A DNA stretch of 64,000 bases from Bacillus sp. RO2 (GCF_012911845.1 NZ_JAAXCU010000033.1:1-64000), one strand, 5' to 3'; counted from the first letter of the stretch, positions 52,270-60,413 are shown. Made by a program: numbers and translations. Notes: generated by a model not told the origin, from the sequence alone.

Positions 52270-53691
52270 ATGAAAATGGATCTATATAAGCCCAAACGGC
52301 ATTGGAGTGAATTTGAACTTTGGAAAGATGTAACCGAAGAACAATGGAATGATTGGATATGGCAGTTGACCAATACGATCCGAACACTTGAGGATTTAAA
52401 AAAAGTTATAAACTTAACACCGGAAGAAGAGGAAGGGGTAAAAATCTCCACTAAAACCATTCCTTTAAATATAACGCCATACTATGCTTCGTTAATGAAT
52501 CCAGATGATCCAAGGTGCCCTATAAGGATGCAATCTGTGCCAATTTCAAAAGAAATCTACAAAACAAAGTACGATTTAGAAGACCCTCTTCATGAAGATG
52601 AAGATTCCCCAGTTCCAGGCCTGACGCACCGATATCCGGATAGAGTATTATTTTTGGTTACCAACCAGTGTTCGATGTATTGCAGGTACTGTACTCGTAG
52701 AAGGTTCTCCGGCCAAATCGGTATGGGAGTGCCCAAAAAACAATTGGATGCTGCCATTGCCTACATTGCATCCAATGACCAAATTCGGGACTGTCTAATT
52801 TCCGGTGGAGACGGTCTACTAATCAATGACCAGATCCTTGAATACATCTTAAAAAACCTGCGGGCCATTCCACATCTTGAAATAATCCGGATAGGAACTA
52901 GGGCACCCGTCGTGTTTCCTCAACGAATTACAGAGAACCTTTGCAACATATTAAAGAAATATCACCCTGTCTGGTTAAATACGCACTTTAATACTTCTAT
53001 AGAAATTACAGAAGAATCTAAGCTTGCTTGTGAAATGCTAGTGAATGCAGGGGTGCCAGTAGGAAATCAAGCCGTCATTTTGGCAGGCATCAATGACAGT
53101 GTTCCTATAATGAAGAAGTTGATGCATGATCTAGTGAAAATACGTGTAAGACCTTACTATATTTATCAATGTGACCTATCTGAAGGTATCGGACATTTTA
53201 GAGCCCCCATATCTAAAGGACTTGAAATTATTGAAGGGTTACGCGGACATACGAGCGGCTATGCTGTTCCTACCTTCGTGGTAGACGCTCCAGGAGGCGG
53301 TGGTAAAATTGCCGTTCAACCGAATTATATTATCTCACAAAGTGCGAACAAAGTAGTGTTAAGAAATTTCGAAGGGGTTATCACCACTTATCCGGAACCA
53401 GAAAACTATGTCCCTGGAAGAGCGGAAGCCTATTTTGGTGAGATTTACTCAAACATGGAGGATAAGCGTTCGAATATTGGGATCGCAGCGCTAATGAATG
53501 ATTCTCAATTCAATCTCGTTCCAGAAGGATTAAATCGTTTGAATCGACGCAAAGACTATGAAACAAACCCAGAACACTCTTCTTTAAAAGATAAACGCGA
53601 CAAACGGGATGAATTAAAAGAAAAGAAATTCCAGGCACAGCAGAAGAAATATCTTGTTGGTGACGAAGAAAAACAAAGTGAATCCAGTTAG
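52270..53691 (+). CDS. kamA: L-lysine 2,3-aminomutase
   Basis: KamA converts L-lysine to L-beta-lysine with a [4Fe-4S] cluster, SAM and PLP. The 473-residue protein has the radical SAM CxxxCxxC with Cys at 134, 138 and 141 (CSMYCRYCTRRR), SGGDGLL, and the PLP lysine in DAPGGGGKIAV. The N-terminal YKPKRHWSEFELWKDVTEEQ is typical of the enzyme. The basic C-terminus ends QKKYLVGDEEKQSESS. The gene follows a sigma-54 promoter and is joined to yokU downstream. Confidence 0.96.
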   Translation: MKMDLYKPKRHWSEFELWKDVTEEQWNDWIWQLTNTIRTLEDLKKVINLTPEEEEGVKISTKTIPLNITPYYASLMNPDDPRCPIRMQSVPISKEIYKTKYDLEDPLHEDEDSPVPGLTHRYPDRVLFLVTNQCSMYCRYCTRRRFSGQIGMGVPKKQLDAAIAYIASNDQIRDCLISGGDGLLINDQILEYILKNLRAIPHLEIIRIGTRAPVVFPQRITENLCNILKKYHPVWLNTHFNTSIEITEESKLACEMLVNAGVPVGNQAVILAGINDSVPIMKKLMHDLVKIRVRPYYIYQCDLSEGIGHFRAPISKGLEIIEGLRGHTSGYAVPTFVVDAPGGGGKIAVQPNYIISQSANKVVLRNFEGVITTYPEPENYVPGRAEAYFGEIYSNMEDKRSNIGIAALMNDSQFNLVPEGLNRLNRRKDYETNPEHSSLKDKRDKRDELKEKKFQAQQKKYLVGDEEKQSESS

Positions 53692-53702
53692 GAGGGTGCT
53701 TG

Positions 53703-53981
53703 ATGAAATGCAATTGGTGTGAAAGCTCACAAGCAACATCTTCATCTGGTACAGTTTATTGGGAACTGCCCGATGGTACAAAAGCCGTGACTATAACGGA
53801 AACACCTTCTGTCAACTGTGGGGACTGCGGAATGGAATATCAAGAAGACAAGACTGTGAAGGAAATAGAGGATCAATTGTTTTTAATCAACACGAAGGAA
53901 TTAGAAGCAGAGCTCAGCTACAAGGACCTGATGTCTAAACCTCGATTGTTAAAAAGAAACTACTTTGACTTTTCAAGCTAA
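53703..53981 (+). CDS. yokU: YokU family zinc-finger protein
   Basis: The ATG at 53703 follows GGAGGGTG (92 residues); the TTG at 53700 is less likely. MKCNWCESS and CGDCGMEY supply two CxxC pairs for one zinc. The C-terminal half is helical. yokU lies directly downstream of kamA, as I recall for B. subtilis, and is probably co-transcribed, so a role linked to the aminomutase is possible but unproven. Confidence 0.88.
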   Translation: MKCNWCESSQATSSSGTVYWELPDGTKAVTITETPSVNCGDCGMEYQEDKTVKEIEDQLFLINTKELEAELSYKDLMSKPRLLKRNYFDFSS

Positions 53982-53990
53982 TGGTTGTCC

Positions 53991-54023
53991 TTTACCCTCA
54001 TTCTAATGTAGAATGAGGGTAAA
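53991..54023. terminator. Perfect 13-bp hairpin between yokU and yozE
   Basis: TTTACCCTCATTC (53991-54003) and GAATGAGGGTAAA (54011-54023) pair completely. The sequence after it on the + strand is A rich rather than T rich, so termination may be weak or the hairpin may have another role, such as mRNA processing or protection of yozE. Confidence 0.6.
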
Positions 54024-54042
54024 AAATGGGTGTGGATGTATT

Positions 54043-54261
54043 TTGAGAAAGTCGTTTTACCATTATTTGATGAAGTTTCGTCATGCTTTGAAAAAAGATG
54101 ACATCAGTATATTTGCGAATCATGCTTACGACGATCATAGTTTTCCAAAAAATTCAGAGGACTACCATGAAATAAGCAGCTACTTAGAAATGAACGGACA
54201 GTACCTAGAGAGCATGTCTACCTTTGATAAAGCCTGGGAGCTGTATGAAGAAGAAGTTTAA
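54043..54261 (+). CDS. yozE: YozE family protein (UPF0346), 72 aa
   Basis: The frame is open from 54013; the TTG at 54043 gives (M)RKSFYHYLMKFRHALKKDDI, the usual YozE N-terminus and length. FANHAYDDHSFPKNSEDYHEISSYLE is strongly conserved in the family. The function is unknown; the fold is a small helical bundle that may bind DNA by analogy with other YozE_SAM_like members. A weak GTGGATG site precedes the start. Confidence 0.9.
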   Translation: MRKSFYHYLMKFRHALKKDDISIFANHAYDDHSFPKNSEDYHEISSYLEMNGQYLESMSTFDKAWELYEEEV

Positions 54262-54320
54262 TAGCTATTTAAAATGCACCTTTTATGATGGTGTATTTTT
54301 TTTAGATAAGTATAGATCCA

Positions 54321-54672
54321 ATTGATTTCCGTTCCAGGCGCTTCGCTTGCCTGCGGGCGGTCCGTGAGCCTCCTCACTCTGTTGGAGGCCACTGGAAATT
54401 GTTAACGTAAAATTTTTATTGATTTCTAGCTGTGAATTGGAGCAAATGGCGTAGACTCCTGAGGGAGATAGCGCTAGATGGAGACCCCGCAGGCCTAGCT
54501 GAGGAGGCTCTAGCAGCGCCCCTAGGAAAGCGAAGCCATTAGCGGAAATCAACAGCGGTGTTTTAAAAAATATTAAAATCTAAGACTTTTTCTGTGGCTT
54601 CCTCCGTTGCGGGGTCTCACCTGTCCCTTCCTCCCGCGGGCGTCTGCGCGCCTTCCACTCCAATCAACAAGG
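54321..54672 (-). repeat. (-) arm of the composite element, interrupted by an insertion (copy F)
   Basis: The left part (54321-54384, ATTGATTTCCG to CTCTGTTG) and the right part (54602-54668, CTCCGTTG to CCAATCAAC) join to give a normal arm if the 217 bp between are removed. CTCTGTTG/CTCCGTTG is duplicated at the junction, as expected of a target-site duplication. Confidence 0.88.
54385..54601 (+). mobile_element. 217-bp MITE-like insertion with inverted ends carrying a (+) arm
   Basis: The ends GAGGCCACTGGAAA and TTTTCTGTGGCTTC are inverted repeats (11 of 14 pairs). The insertion is flanked by an 8-bp duplication with one mismatch. Inside lies a full (+) arm (54432-54553, GTGAATTGGAGC to GGAAATCAAC). 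There is no coding capacity. Related left ends (GGARGCCACTGAA) follow truncated (+) arms at 28759 and 54820 and, more diverged, near 54936. Confidence 0.75.
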
Positions 54673-54753
54673 TGCCTTCATTCAACTTAGGAAAAAAAAC
54701 ATCTAATTGAGTTATCTGAAATTGCTTTAAATATCTTTATGTAAATTCTAGCT

Positions 54754-55106
54754 GTGGATTGGAGTAAATGGCAAAGACTCCTGCGGGGGAGTAACGGTAG
54801 CTTGAGACCCCACAGCGCAGGAAGCCACTGAAAAACTGATAACGTAAAGTTTTTATTGATTTATAGCTGTGGATTGGAGCAAAAGGCGAAGACTCCTGAG
54901 GGAGAGAGCGCTAGGTGGAGACCCCCAGGCGTAGCGAAGTCACCGAAAAATTGATAAAGTAAAGTTTTTTTATGATTCCTAGCTGTGGATTGGAGCAAAA
55001 GGCGAAGACTCCTGAGGGAGATAGTGCTAGGTGGAGACCCCGCAGGCGAAGCCGAGGAGGCTCCAGTAGCGCCCCTAGGAAAGCGAAGCCATTTGCGGAA
55101 AGGAAC
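54754..55106 (+). repeat. Three further (+) arms: two truncated and one full
   Basis: Truncated arms begin at 54754 and 54869 (GTGGATTGGAG) and break off at GGAAGCCACTG (54820) and GAAGTCACCG (about 54936). Each break is followed by the same AT-rich link (ACGTAAAGTTTTTATTGATT or near). The full arm spans 54984-55106. With copy F they fill the gene-free stretch 54262-55295, a local build-up of nested insertions. Confidence 0.85.
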
Positions 55107-55295
55107 AGCGTCCATTAGCCAAACAACACAAGTTATTATTTTTTCATGCGGTTATTGAAAACGAGATTGATAGGGACAGCTGCCTATTAACACATCGGTA
55201 CAACCACTTTTTGCCCCAACACTTTGGCGAGTTGGCATCTTGCTGCATATAATACATTACTATCAAAGCCACAGTGATAAATGGGGAGAAATTAT

Positions 55296-56003
55296 ATGGG
55301 GAAGAACAAAAAACCAAACAAACCAAAATATAAAATCGGTGACATTGTCGTCATCACCATCTATGGAACTGTCGGTAAAGTGACGGACATGAAGCAAATA
55401 GATGGTGCGTATGTATATGAAGTAAATTCAAGTGAAGGGCTATATCAGGAAGAGACCCTTGCCTTTGTATCTGAATATGAAGGAAAAGTACTGGTAACCG
55501 AACGACTTGATATCAAGTACATGTATTTTATCGGTGATATCGTCCATGTTGCTGGTTATGGCAAGGAATTATTTAAAATAGTGGGTTTCCGCACTGAAAT
55601 CTGGCGATATAAAGAAGACTCATGGGAAGACATCATTTATGAATTGACAAGATTGTCTGATGGGGAATGGTTGGAAGCCGGAGAGGAAGAATTAACAATG
55701 GTTGTCCATCACGAACATGCTGAAATTCTTATCCACAAACTTGGATTGTCCTATATGTTCAACAAAGAAAATACAAGCTTGGAGTTGTATAATCCGATGA
55801 CTGGATCAAACAAACATTTTAAAAAAGAAGAATACAATAAGGAATACCAAAGGATTATTGATGGGCTACTAGATGTCTATAATGATTATAAAGTGTTACA
55901 TGATATCTTCGGTGATGAGGAATACCAGGAAGTGATGAATCTAGTAATGAAAAACTTAAAAAAATACATGGATGGCAAAAAACATAGTCAATTAGAAAAA
56001 TAG
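55296..56003 (+). CDS. yodN: YodN-like conserved protein, 235 aa
   Basis: ATG 55296 after GGGGAGA is preferred over 55281. The protein has an N-terminal SH3-like beta region (KYKIGDIVVITIYGTVGKVTDM), a second similar segment (FIGDIVHVAGYGKELFKIVGF), and a helical C-terminus (IIDGLLDVYNDYKVLHDIFG). I match it to YodN by its place between yozE and yozD and from memory of the family. The function is unknown, with no membrane segment. Confidence 0.75.
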   Translation: MGKNKKPNKPKYKIGDIVVITIYGTVGKVTDMKQIDGAYVYEVNSSEGLYQEETLAFVSEYEGKVLVTERLDIKYMYFIGDIVHVAGYGKELFKIVGFRTEIWRYKEDSWEDIIYELTRLSDGEWLEAGEEELTMVVHHEHAEILIHKLGLSYMFNKENTSLELYNPMTGSNKHFKKEEYNKEYQRIIDGLLDVYNDYKVLHDIFGDEEYQEVMNLVMKNLKKYMDGKKHSQLEK

Positions 56004-56150
56004 AATGGAGAATTGAAAGAACAAATAGATAAAAAAAGGACCTCCGATAATGGCTGCAGCTAAAACCAATTTGTCCGAAATTTTGTCTAACAATGGTAAT
56101 AAGACTTCCTCTTCTCCTAATCTTTCTAAGCTTGCTAAATAGTTCTTCAT
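55992..56150 (-). CDS. Small membrane protein, 52 aa
   Basis: The ATG lies 8 nt after a strong AAGGAGG on the minus strand. The residues begin MKNYLASLERLGEEEVLLPL and end in one hydrophobic helix (LVLAAAIIGGPFFIYLFFQF). The last 12 bp overlap the 3' end of yodN. I do not recognise the product, but the RBS and the amphipathic plus membrane layout make a real gene likely. Confidence 0.65.
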   Translation of the reverse strand: MKNYLASLERLGEEEVLLPLLDKISDKLVLAAAIIGGPFFIYLFFQFSILFF

Positions 56151-56337
56151 ATAAATTTCCTCCTTTTTGTGACTGCTTGTCCTTATGTCCCCAATGTATG
56201 CACGCTTGAACTTTGATATGCACTTTTTTGAAATTTTTGAAAACAAAGATAGCATTTGTCCAACCTGATGAATTAATATAGAGAGTAAGACATATATCTT
56301 TAAAGACGTACATAAACCTTTAAAAAGGGGTGATATT

Positions 56338-56505
56338 GTGAAAGAAATCGAAGTAGTTATCGACACAGAAGAAATAGCCGAGTTCTTTTACAATGAGCTG
56401 GTAAGGCGGGGGTATGTTCCAGCTGAAAGCGAGATAGAAGAGTTGGCGGATATCATGTTTGATTATTTACTGGAAAAATGCATTATTGATGAAGAGATAG
56501 AATAG
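56338..56505 (+). CDS. yozD: YozD-like small acidic protein, 55 aa
   Basis: The GTG start follows AAAAGGGGTGAT. The protein begins MKEIEVVIDTEEIAEFFYNE, continues VRRGYVPAESEIEELADIMF and is strongly acidic, as YozD proteins are. It lies near yodN, as I recall for B. subtilis yozD-yodN-yozE. The function is unknown. A hairpin with a T-run follows. Confidence 0.85.
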   Translation: MKEIEVVIDTEEIAEFFYNELVRRGYVPAESEIEELADIMFDYLLEKCIIDEEIE

Positions 56506-56544
56506 GAACCGATTCATAGCCCAGATAAAAACTATACAAGAATT

Positions 56545-56587
56545 GCTGGTCCTTAGGCGAGAGCATTGCCTTTGGGGCAGCTTTTTT
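56545..56587 (+). terminator. Terminator after yozD
   Basis: An imperfect stem (GCTGGTCCTTAGGC with GCCTTTGGGGCAGC) is followed by six T. Confidence 0.6.
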
Positions 56588-56684
56588 AGGTTTACCTGGT
56601 CAGTGATTTTCGCAGGACTACGTTTTAATGCTATTTTGATGAAAATTAAGCAAAAATAAGCTAATTATGCGGGCTTTGAAACCG

Positions 56685-56893
56685 TTTGGACAAAATAAAT
56701 AAAGGTTCGGTCAAAATGAACAATTGAAAAGAGGGTGTTCGGACAATTCAAATTAGGCTTTGGACATAAAAAAATGAGGTTCGGTCACTTTAAAATTTCG
56801 TTCGGTCAACTTTCGGGAAACTTTGGTCAAATTCGCGAAATCTTCGGTCAATTTTTGAAAATCTTCGGTCAACTTTGGAAAAACTTCGAACAT
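56685..56893. repeat. Phased array: ten TTCGGTCAA-type boxes at 21-bp period
   Basis: Nine-base boxes start at 56685, 56706, 56738, 56759, 56780, 56801, 56822, 56843, 56864 and 56885. All steps are 21 bp except one of 32, close to three helical turns. Five copies read TTCGGTCAA or differ only at the last base; the others are TTTGGACAA, TTCGGACAA, TTTGGTCAA and similar. Spacers are not conserved. It lies in the 455-bp gap between yozD and yppC. Confidence 0.9.
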
Positions 56894-56960
56894 TTACACT
56901 TTTTATACCCCGAACAACAACTAAACCACAAGTGTACTTTACAACCATCTTCATTTTTCC

Positions 56961-58064
56961 TTAAAAAAATATCCCATGAAGTTCAGAAATCCCAGTAAGC
57001 TTCATCAAATTATAAAGATGTGTTTTTTCCATATCAGCCGGCACTATGGTTGAAGGGAGATAAAAAAACTTTATAACTTCCTGAATATCTTTAAACCAAT
57101 CAACAGGCACAATGGACGAATGATCAAAATCAGTCCAAGCTTTTTCAATAGTCGGACTATATATTTTACGGGAAGTAGAATCAGCTGAAAAAACAGAAGG
57201 AAGGTAATCTTCTCTTGAACCGGTATGGGAATTTTCCTTGCAAAAACGCAAAGCCCCTTGCAGTACATCCTCGTTCTTAAACAATAGGACATAAAGCTTT
57301 TTGCCTATCTCAATACGGTTAGGAAGTTTGGAGAATTGCTGTACTCCGAGACCAGTCAAAAGAGTGTTCGAACCCTTTCGGTAAGGAAACAATACTAAAG
57401 TAAAACCCAGCTTTTCCTGTAGTTGGTAGGTTAGACTGGATAATACTTTTTGCTGGAAATAAGGATTTTGAAGGAGGTTAGACTCAATAAAATTCTGTTC
57501 ATTAATGATCAACGAAATGGTAAGCAGTTCTTTCATACTGTTATTTTTCCAAAAAAGGGTCCATATCGGACTCATAAAAAATGAAACGTGAAATTCGGAG
57601 AGTAGATAAAATAGAGGTCTGCCAGCCTTTTTGCTTTCTTCATAAAGGAGCAGTTGTGGGTAAGCATCTTGAAATATGAGGTAATTGGCTTTCTCAAGAA
57701 AACGAAATAAGATGGAGGCCTTCTCGTAGGAAAGCAAGGTAGATATGTGACTGGCTTTCAGGTCTGTCATATTCCAGCCGCCATTTCTTGAAACCATATG
57801 AGCTAAGAGGCTCCAATGCACTTCTGGGTGTTTTAGATAAAAATTCAAGTATGCTTGAGTTCGTGTAACATTGTTACGGTTAAGGCTTGCAGTCTTGCTT
57901 AAGATTTTAGTTAGCAAATCTTGTTCTTTCATTGAAGGTGAATGATTAATGGGGGGTTTTGTCCATTCCTTTATTAAGTGATCTTCATCTCCTGTTGACC
58001 ATAATTTTAATTTAGGACTATTTTTAGGCTTAGATACTAATTCTGAAAACCACTTCCCAAACAT
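56961..58064 (-). CDS. yppC: DUF2515 family protein (YppC-like)
   Basis: Start at 58064 after CGAGGTGA (367 residues). Family blocks: NVTRTQAYLNFYLKHPEVHW, LLAHMVSRNGGWNMTDLKAS, FLEKANYLIFQDAYPQLLLYE and, near the end, VPVDWFKDIQEVIKFF. No signal peptide or membrane helix is certain. The DUF2515 match is from memory; the function is unknown. It is the only gene on this strand here, between the 21-bp array and yodL. Confidence 0.8.
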   Translation of the reverse strand: MFGKWFSELVSKPKNSPKLKLWSTGDEDHLIKEWTKPPINHSPSMKEQDLLTKILSKTASLNRNNVTRTQAYLNFYLKHPEVHWSLLAHMVSRNGGWNMTDLKASHISTLLSYEKASILFRFLEKANYLIFQDAYPQLLLYEESKKAGRPLFYLLSEFHVSFFMSPIWTLFWKNNSMKELLTISLIINEQNFIESNLLQNPYFQQKVLSSLTYQLQEKLGFTLVLFPYRKGSNTLLTGLGVQQFSKLPNRIEIGKKLYVLLFKNEDVLQGALRFCKENSHTGSREDYLPSVFSADSTSRKIYSPTIEKAWTDFDHSSIVPVDWFKDIQEVIKFFYLPSTIVPADMEKTHLYNLMKLTGISELHGIFF

Positions 58065-58239
58065 AAAATCACCTCGGATTATCATATGAGGAGTGTGATG
58101 ATTTCATGATACACAACAAAATCACTATATTTCTTGCAAAAATTTATCTTATTCGACAAAACTTTTTATATTTTGATGAAGGATTCGACACCCTTTATTG
58201 CTAATTAATATATATAGAAATGGTTGAGGGGTGAAAAGG

Positions 58240-58554
58240 ATGTTGGCTCTTAAAAGAATGATGAAGATGGGTACAGGGGAATATGATGTGACCATTATGC
58301 AAACACCAAATTATGGAGAATCAAAAGGGTACACTCCCGTTTTCCGACTAACCATGGAGGGAACCAGTCATCAGGAGATAGTGGACCGGGTTTATAAAAA
58401 ATTTAATGTTACGGACTCTATCCCACGTGATTATGAAGGCAGGTTCATTGCTACTGGTGATATTATCATGATTGATGAGGGAACATTGGGAATTACCTAC
58501 TACCGGTTGGAATTTGGTGGCTGGAAAAAAATAAATCGAGTTGCTGTGCGATAA
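58240..58554 (+). CDS. yodL: YodL-like protein, 104 aa
   Basis: ATG 58240 follows GAGGGG by 9 nt; a GTG at 58231 is directly on the RBS. The protein has EYDVTIMQTPNYGESKGYTP, RDYEGRFIATGDIIMIDEG and a C-terminal GGWKKINRVAVR, the pattern of the YodL domain. In B. subtilis overproduction of YodL alters cell shape; the natural role is unclear. It lies near deoD and yodJ as in that species. Confidence 0.82.
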   Translation: MLALKRMMKMGTGEYDVTIMQTPNYGESKGYTPVFRLTMEGTSHQEIVDRVYKKFNVTDSIPRDYEGRFIATGDIIMIDEGTLGITYYRLEFGGWKKINRVAVR

Positions 58555-58559
58555 AGAGT

Positions 58560-58592
58560 AAAAGGGGCAAAGTTCAAACTTTGCCCCTTTTG
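58560..58592. terminator. Bidirectional terminator after yodL
   Basis: A perfect 14-bp stem (58560-58573 with 58578-58591), AAAAGGGGCAAAGT and its complement, loop TCAA, with A and T runs for both strands. Confidence 0.95.
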
Positions 58593-58595
58593 TAT

Positions 58596-58739
58596 TTAAA
58601 TATGATTACCAGGTCCGTTTTTGCGGCCTTTAGGAGAATGCTCTTTTTTGTGGGCAGTATGTTCAGCTTCAATAGCATCAGGACTGATATGGTTGTTCTT
58701 TTTTTTTCCATTTATTCTGTTACGGTGTTTCTTTCCCAT
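58596..58739 (-). CDS. Small basic hydrophilic protein, 47 aa
   Basis: ATG 58739 lies 9 nt after AAGGAG on the minus strand. The residues begin MGKKHRNRINGKKKNNHISP and end KGRKNGPGNHI; Lys, Asn and His dominate. The composition recalls small spore proteins, but no family is recognised. It ends at the shared terminator with yodL. Confidence 0.65.
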   Translation of the reverse strand: MGKKHRNRINGKKKNNHISPDAIEAEHTAHKKEHSPKGRKNGPGNHI

Positions 58740-58788
58740 TCGTTTCAGCTCCTTATTATTTAGGGTAACTGCAATGTATATAATAGAT

Positions 58789-58896
58789 CTAGCTTTGCTG
58801 CTTATCTCGTCTGGAAGTGTGCGGCTTAGCAGTTTTCTTTTTTGTTGTGTTCGTTGAATTTGCATGTTCTACTGCTTGCTCGAGCTTCTTTTTCAA
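58789..58896 (-). CDS. Possible small basic protein, 35 aa
   Basis: A TTG start lies 6 nt after AGGTGAT on the minus strand. The peptide begins MKKKLEQAVEHANSTNTTKK and ends HTSRRDKQQS, basic and hydrophilic like its downstream neighbour. The short length makes chance possible. Confidence 0.4.
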   Translation of the reverse strand: MKKKLEQAVEHANSTNTTKKKTAKPHTSRRDKQQS

Positions 58897-58984
58897 TTAG
58901 ATCACCTACTTGAAAGGAAATTTCTTACCCTTTTATTTTCTTCTGGAATTGTAAAAGAATGCGCTTTTTTAAGGAGAGTTTCTT

Positions 58985-59012
58985 TTGAAACATGGGTAAT
59001 ATATGGTATAGT
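58985..59012 (+). promoter_or_regulatory. SigA promoter of deoD
   Basis: TTGAAA (58985-58990), a 16-bp spacer and TATAGT (59007-59012), about 50 bp before the start codon. This is the main content of the gap 58897-59061. Confidence 0.7.
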
Positions 59013-59061
59013 AGTCATTGTTGTAAAGTAACAATGGCAAGAGCTATTAGGAGGTAACATA

Positions 59062-59766
59062 ATGAGTGTACATATTGGAGCAAAACAAGGTGAAATAGCA
59101 GAAACGATCCTACTACCTGGAGATCCGTTACGTGCAAAATACATTGCAGAAACATTCCTCGAGGATGCAGTATGCTACAACGAAGTAAGAGGAATGTTAG
59201 GTTATACAGGTACTTATAAGGGCGAAAGAATCTCTGTTCAAGGTACCGGTATGGGAGTTCCATCTATTTCTATTTATATTAATGAACTGATGAATGAATA
59301 TAACGTGCAAAATTTAATTCGCGTAGGTACATGCGGAGCTATCCAAAAAGATGTAAAAGTTCGTGACGTAATCCTTGCGATGAGTGCTTCTACTGACTCA
59401 CAGATGAACCGTTTAACATTCGGTGGTGTAGATTATGCACCGACGGCAAACTTTGATTTGCTTAAAAAAGCGTATGACGTTGGAGTGGAAAAAGGTCTTA
59501 ACTTGAAAGTTGGTAATGTCTTCACGGCTGACATGTTCTACAATGACAATGGTGAACTTGAAAAGTGGGCTAAGTATGGAATCCTTGCAATTGAGATGGA
59601 ATCTGCAGCGCTTTACACATTAGCTGCTAAATACGGTCGAAATGCTCTATCTGTCCTAACTGTAAGCGACCATATCCTTACTGGTGAAGAAACTACTTCA
59701 GAAGAACGCCAATCCACATTCAGCGACATGATGGAAGTGGCATTGGATGCTGTAACAAAAAAATAA
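59062..59766 (+). CDS. deoD: Purine nucleoside phosphorylase
   Basis: DeoD splits purine nucleosides with phosphate to the free base and (deoxy)ribose-1-phosphate. The 234-residue protein shows the hexameric-type features [51 protein letters not shown] and the catalytic Asp in [10 protein letters not shown]. The RBS is AGGAGGT. It is a single-gene unit with a SigA promoter and a terminator. Confidence 0.97.
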   Translation: MSVHIGAKQGEIAETILLPGDPLRAKYIAETFLEDAVCYNEVRGMLGYTGTYKGERISVQGTGMGVPSISIYINELMNEYNVQNLIRVGTCGAIQKDVKVRDVILAMSASTDSQMNRLTFGGVDYAPTANFDLLKKAYDVGVEKGLNLKVGNVFTADMFYNDNGELEKWAKYGILAIEMESAALYTLAAKYGRNALSVLTVSDHILTGEETTSEERQSTFSDMMEVALDAVTKK

Positions 59767-59774
59767 TACAAGTT

Positions 59775-59806
59775 AAGCCCTTGGGATTTTACTCAAGGGC
59801 TTTTTT
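59775..59806 (+). terminator. Terminator of deoD
   Basis: AAGCCCTTG (59775-59783) pairs with CAAGGGCTT (59794-59802), then a T-run. Confidence 0.92.
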
Positions 59807-59828
59807 ATACGAGAAAGGGTGACGCTTT

Positions 59829-60236
59829 ATGATGCACACATTAAGTCTTCGAACATATAAGAGGGATGAGTGGCATGATATCACAGCTATGGTGGAGAGT
59901 GTGGTTTTAGAATCAGGGATAAAAGAGGGCCATGTGATGGTTTATTGTCCACATACAACTGCCGGAATCACGATAAATGAAAATGCAGATCCTGATGTGG
60001 TAAAAGACGTTGTGATGAGGCTGGACGAAGTATATCCATGGGAACATCCTAAATACCGGCATATGGAAGGCAATACAGCAGCTCATTTAAAAGCGATGAC
60101 ACTTGGGAACTCCCAGCAGGTTATCATTCATAATGGGCAACTTGTTCTCGGTAAATGGCAGGGGATTTTTTTCTGTGATTTTGATGGCCCTCGTCATAGA
60201 GAAATATATATTAAAGTGTTCAAAGATGCTGAATGA
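59829..60236 (+). CDS. YjbQ family (UPF0047) secondary thiamine-phosphate synthase-like protein
   Basis: The 135-residue protein carries family motifs YCPHTTAGITINENADPDV (about 39-57), PWEHPKYRHMEGNTAAHLK and GQLVLGKWQGIFFCDFDGPR. Some members show weak thiamine-phosphate synthase activity in vitro; the real role is unclear. GGGTG lies upstream of ATG 59829, with a second ATG at 59832. It follows the deoD terminator. Confidence 0.9.
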   Translation: MMHTLSLRTYKRDEWHDITAMVESVVLESGIKEGHVMVYCPHTTAGITINENADPDVVKDVVMRLDEVYPWEHPKYRHMEGNTAAHLKAMTLGNSQQVIIHNGQLVLGKWQGIFFCDFDGPRHREIYIKVFKDAE

Positions 60237-60331
60237 ACGCATAATGTAGGAAGTGACTTTTTTCTTATCTTCTGTTTTATCAGTAAAATCTTTTTACGGC
60301 GTTATGGATTAATGGTAAACTGTTTAAGTAT

Positions 60332-60349
60332 GTTTCACATGAGTGAAAC
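60332..60349. promoter_or_regulatory. Dyad GTTTCA-N6-TGAAAC upstream of yodJ
   Basis: GTTTCACATGAGTGAAAC is an 18-bp near-palindrome about 65 bp before the start codon. Candidate operator; the regulator is unknown. Confidence 0.4.
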
Positions 60350-60413
60350 TTTAATTGTTAGAACTAACCAACTCATAATGATTATATTAGAATAGTAAAA
60401 AGGTGATTATTTT

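Noticed and set aside
54283-55115. Minus-strand open frames of 84-89 codons across the repeat cluster
   Set aside because: They arise from the GC-rich arm sequence repeated in several copies, have no RBS, and break where copies differ by indels.
56735-56998. 87-codon frame encoding a heptad FGQ-type repeat
   Set aside because: It is open because the 21-bp period is a multiple of three. The RBS touches the GTG with no spacing, and two boxes upstream keep the DNA motif out of frame.
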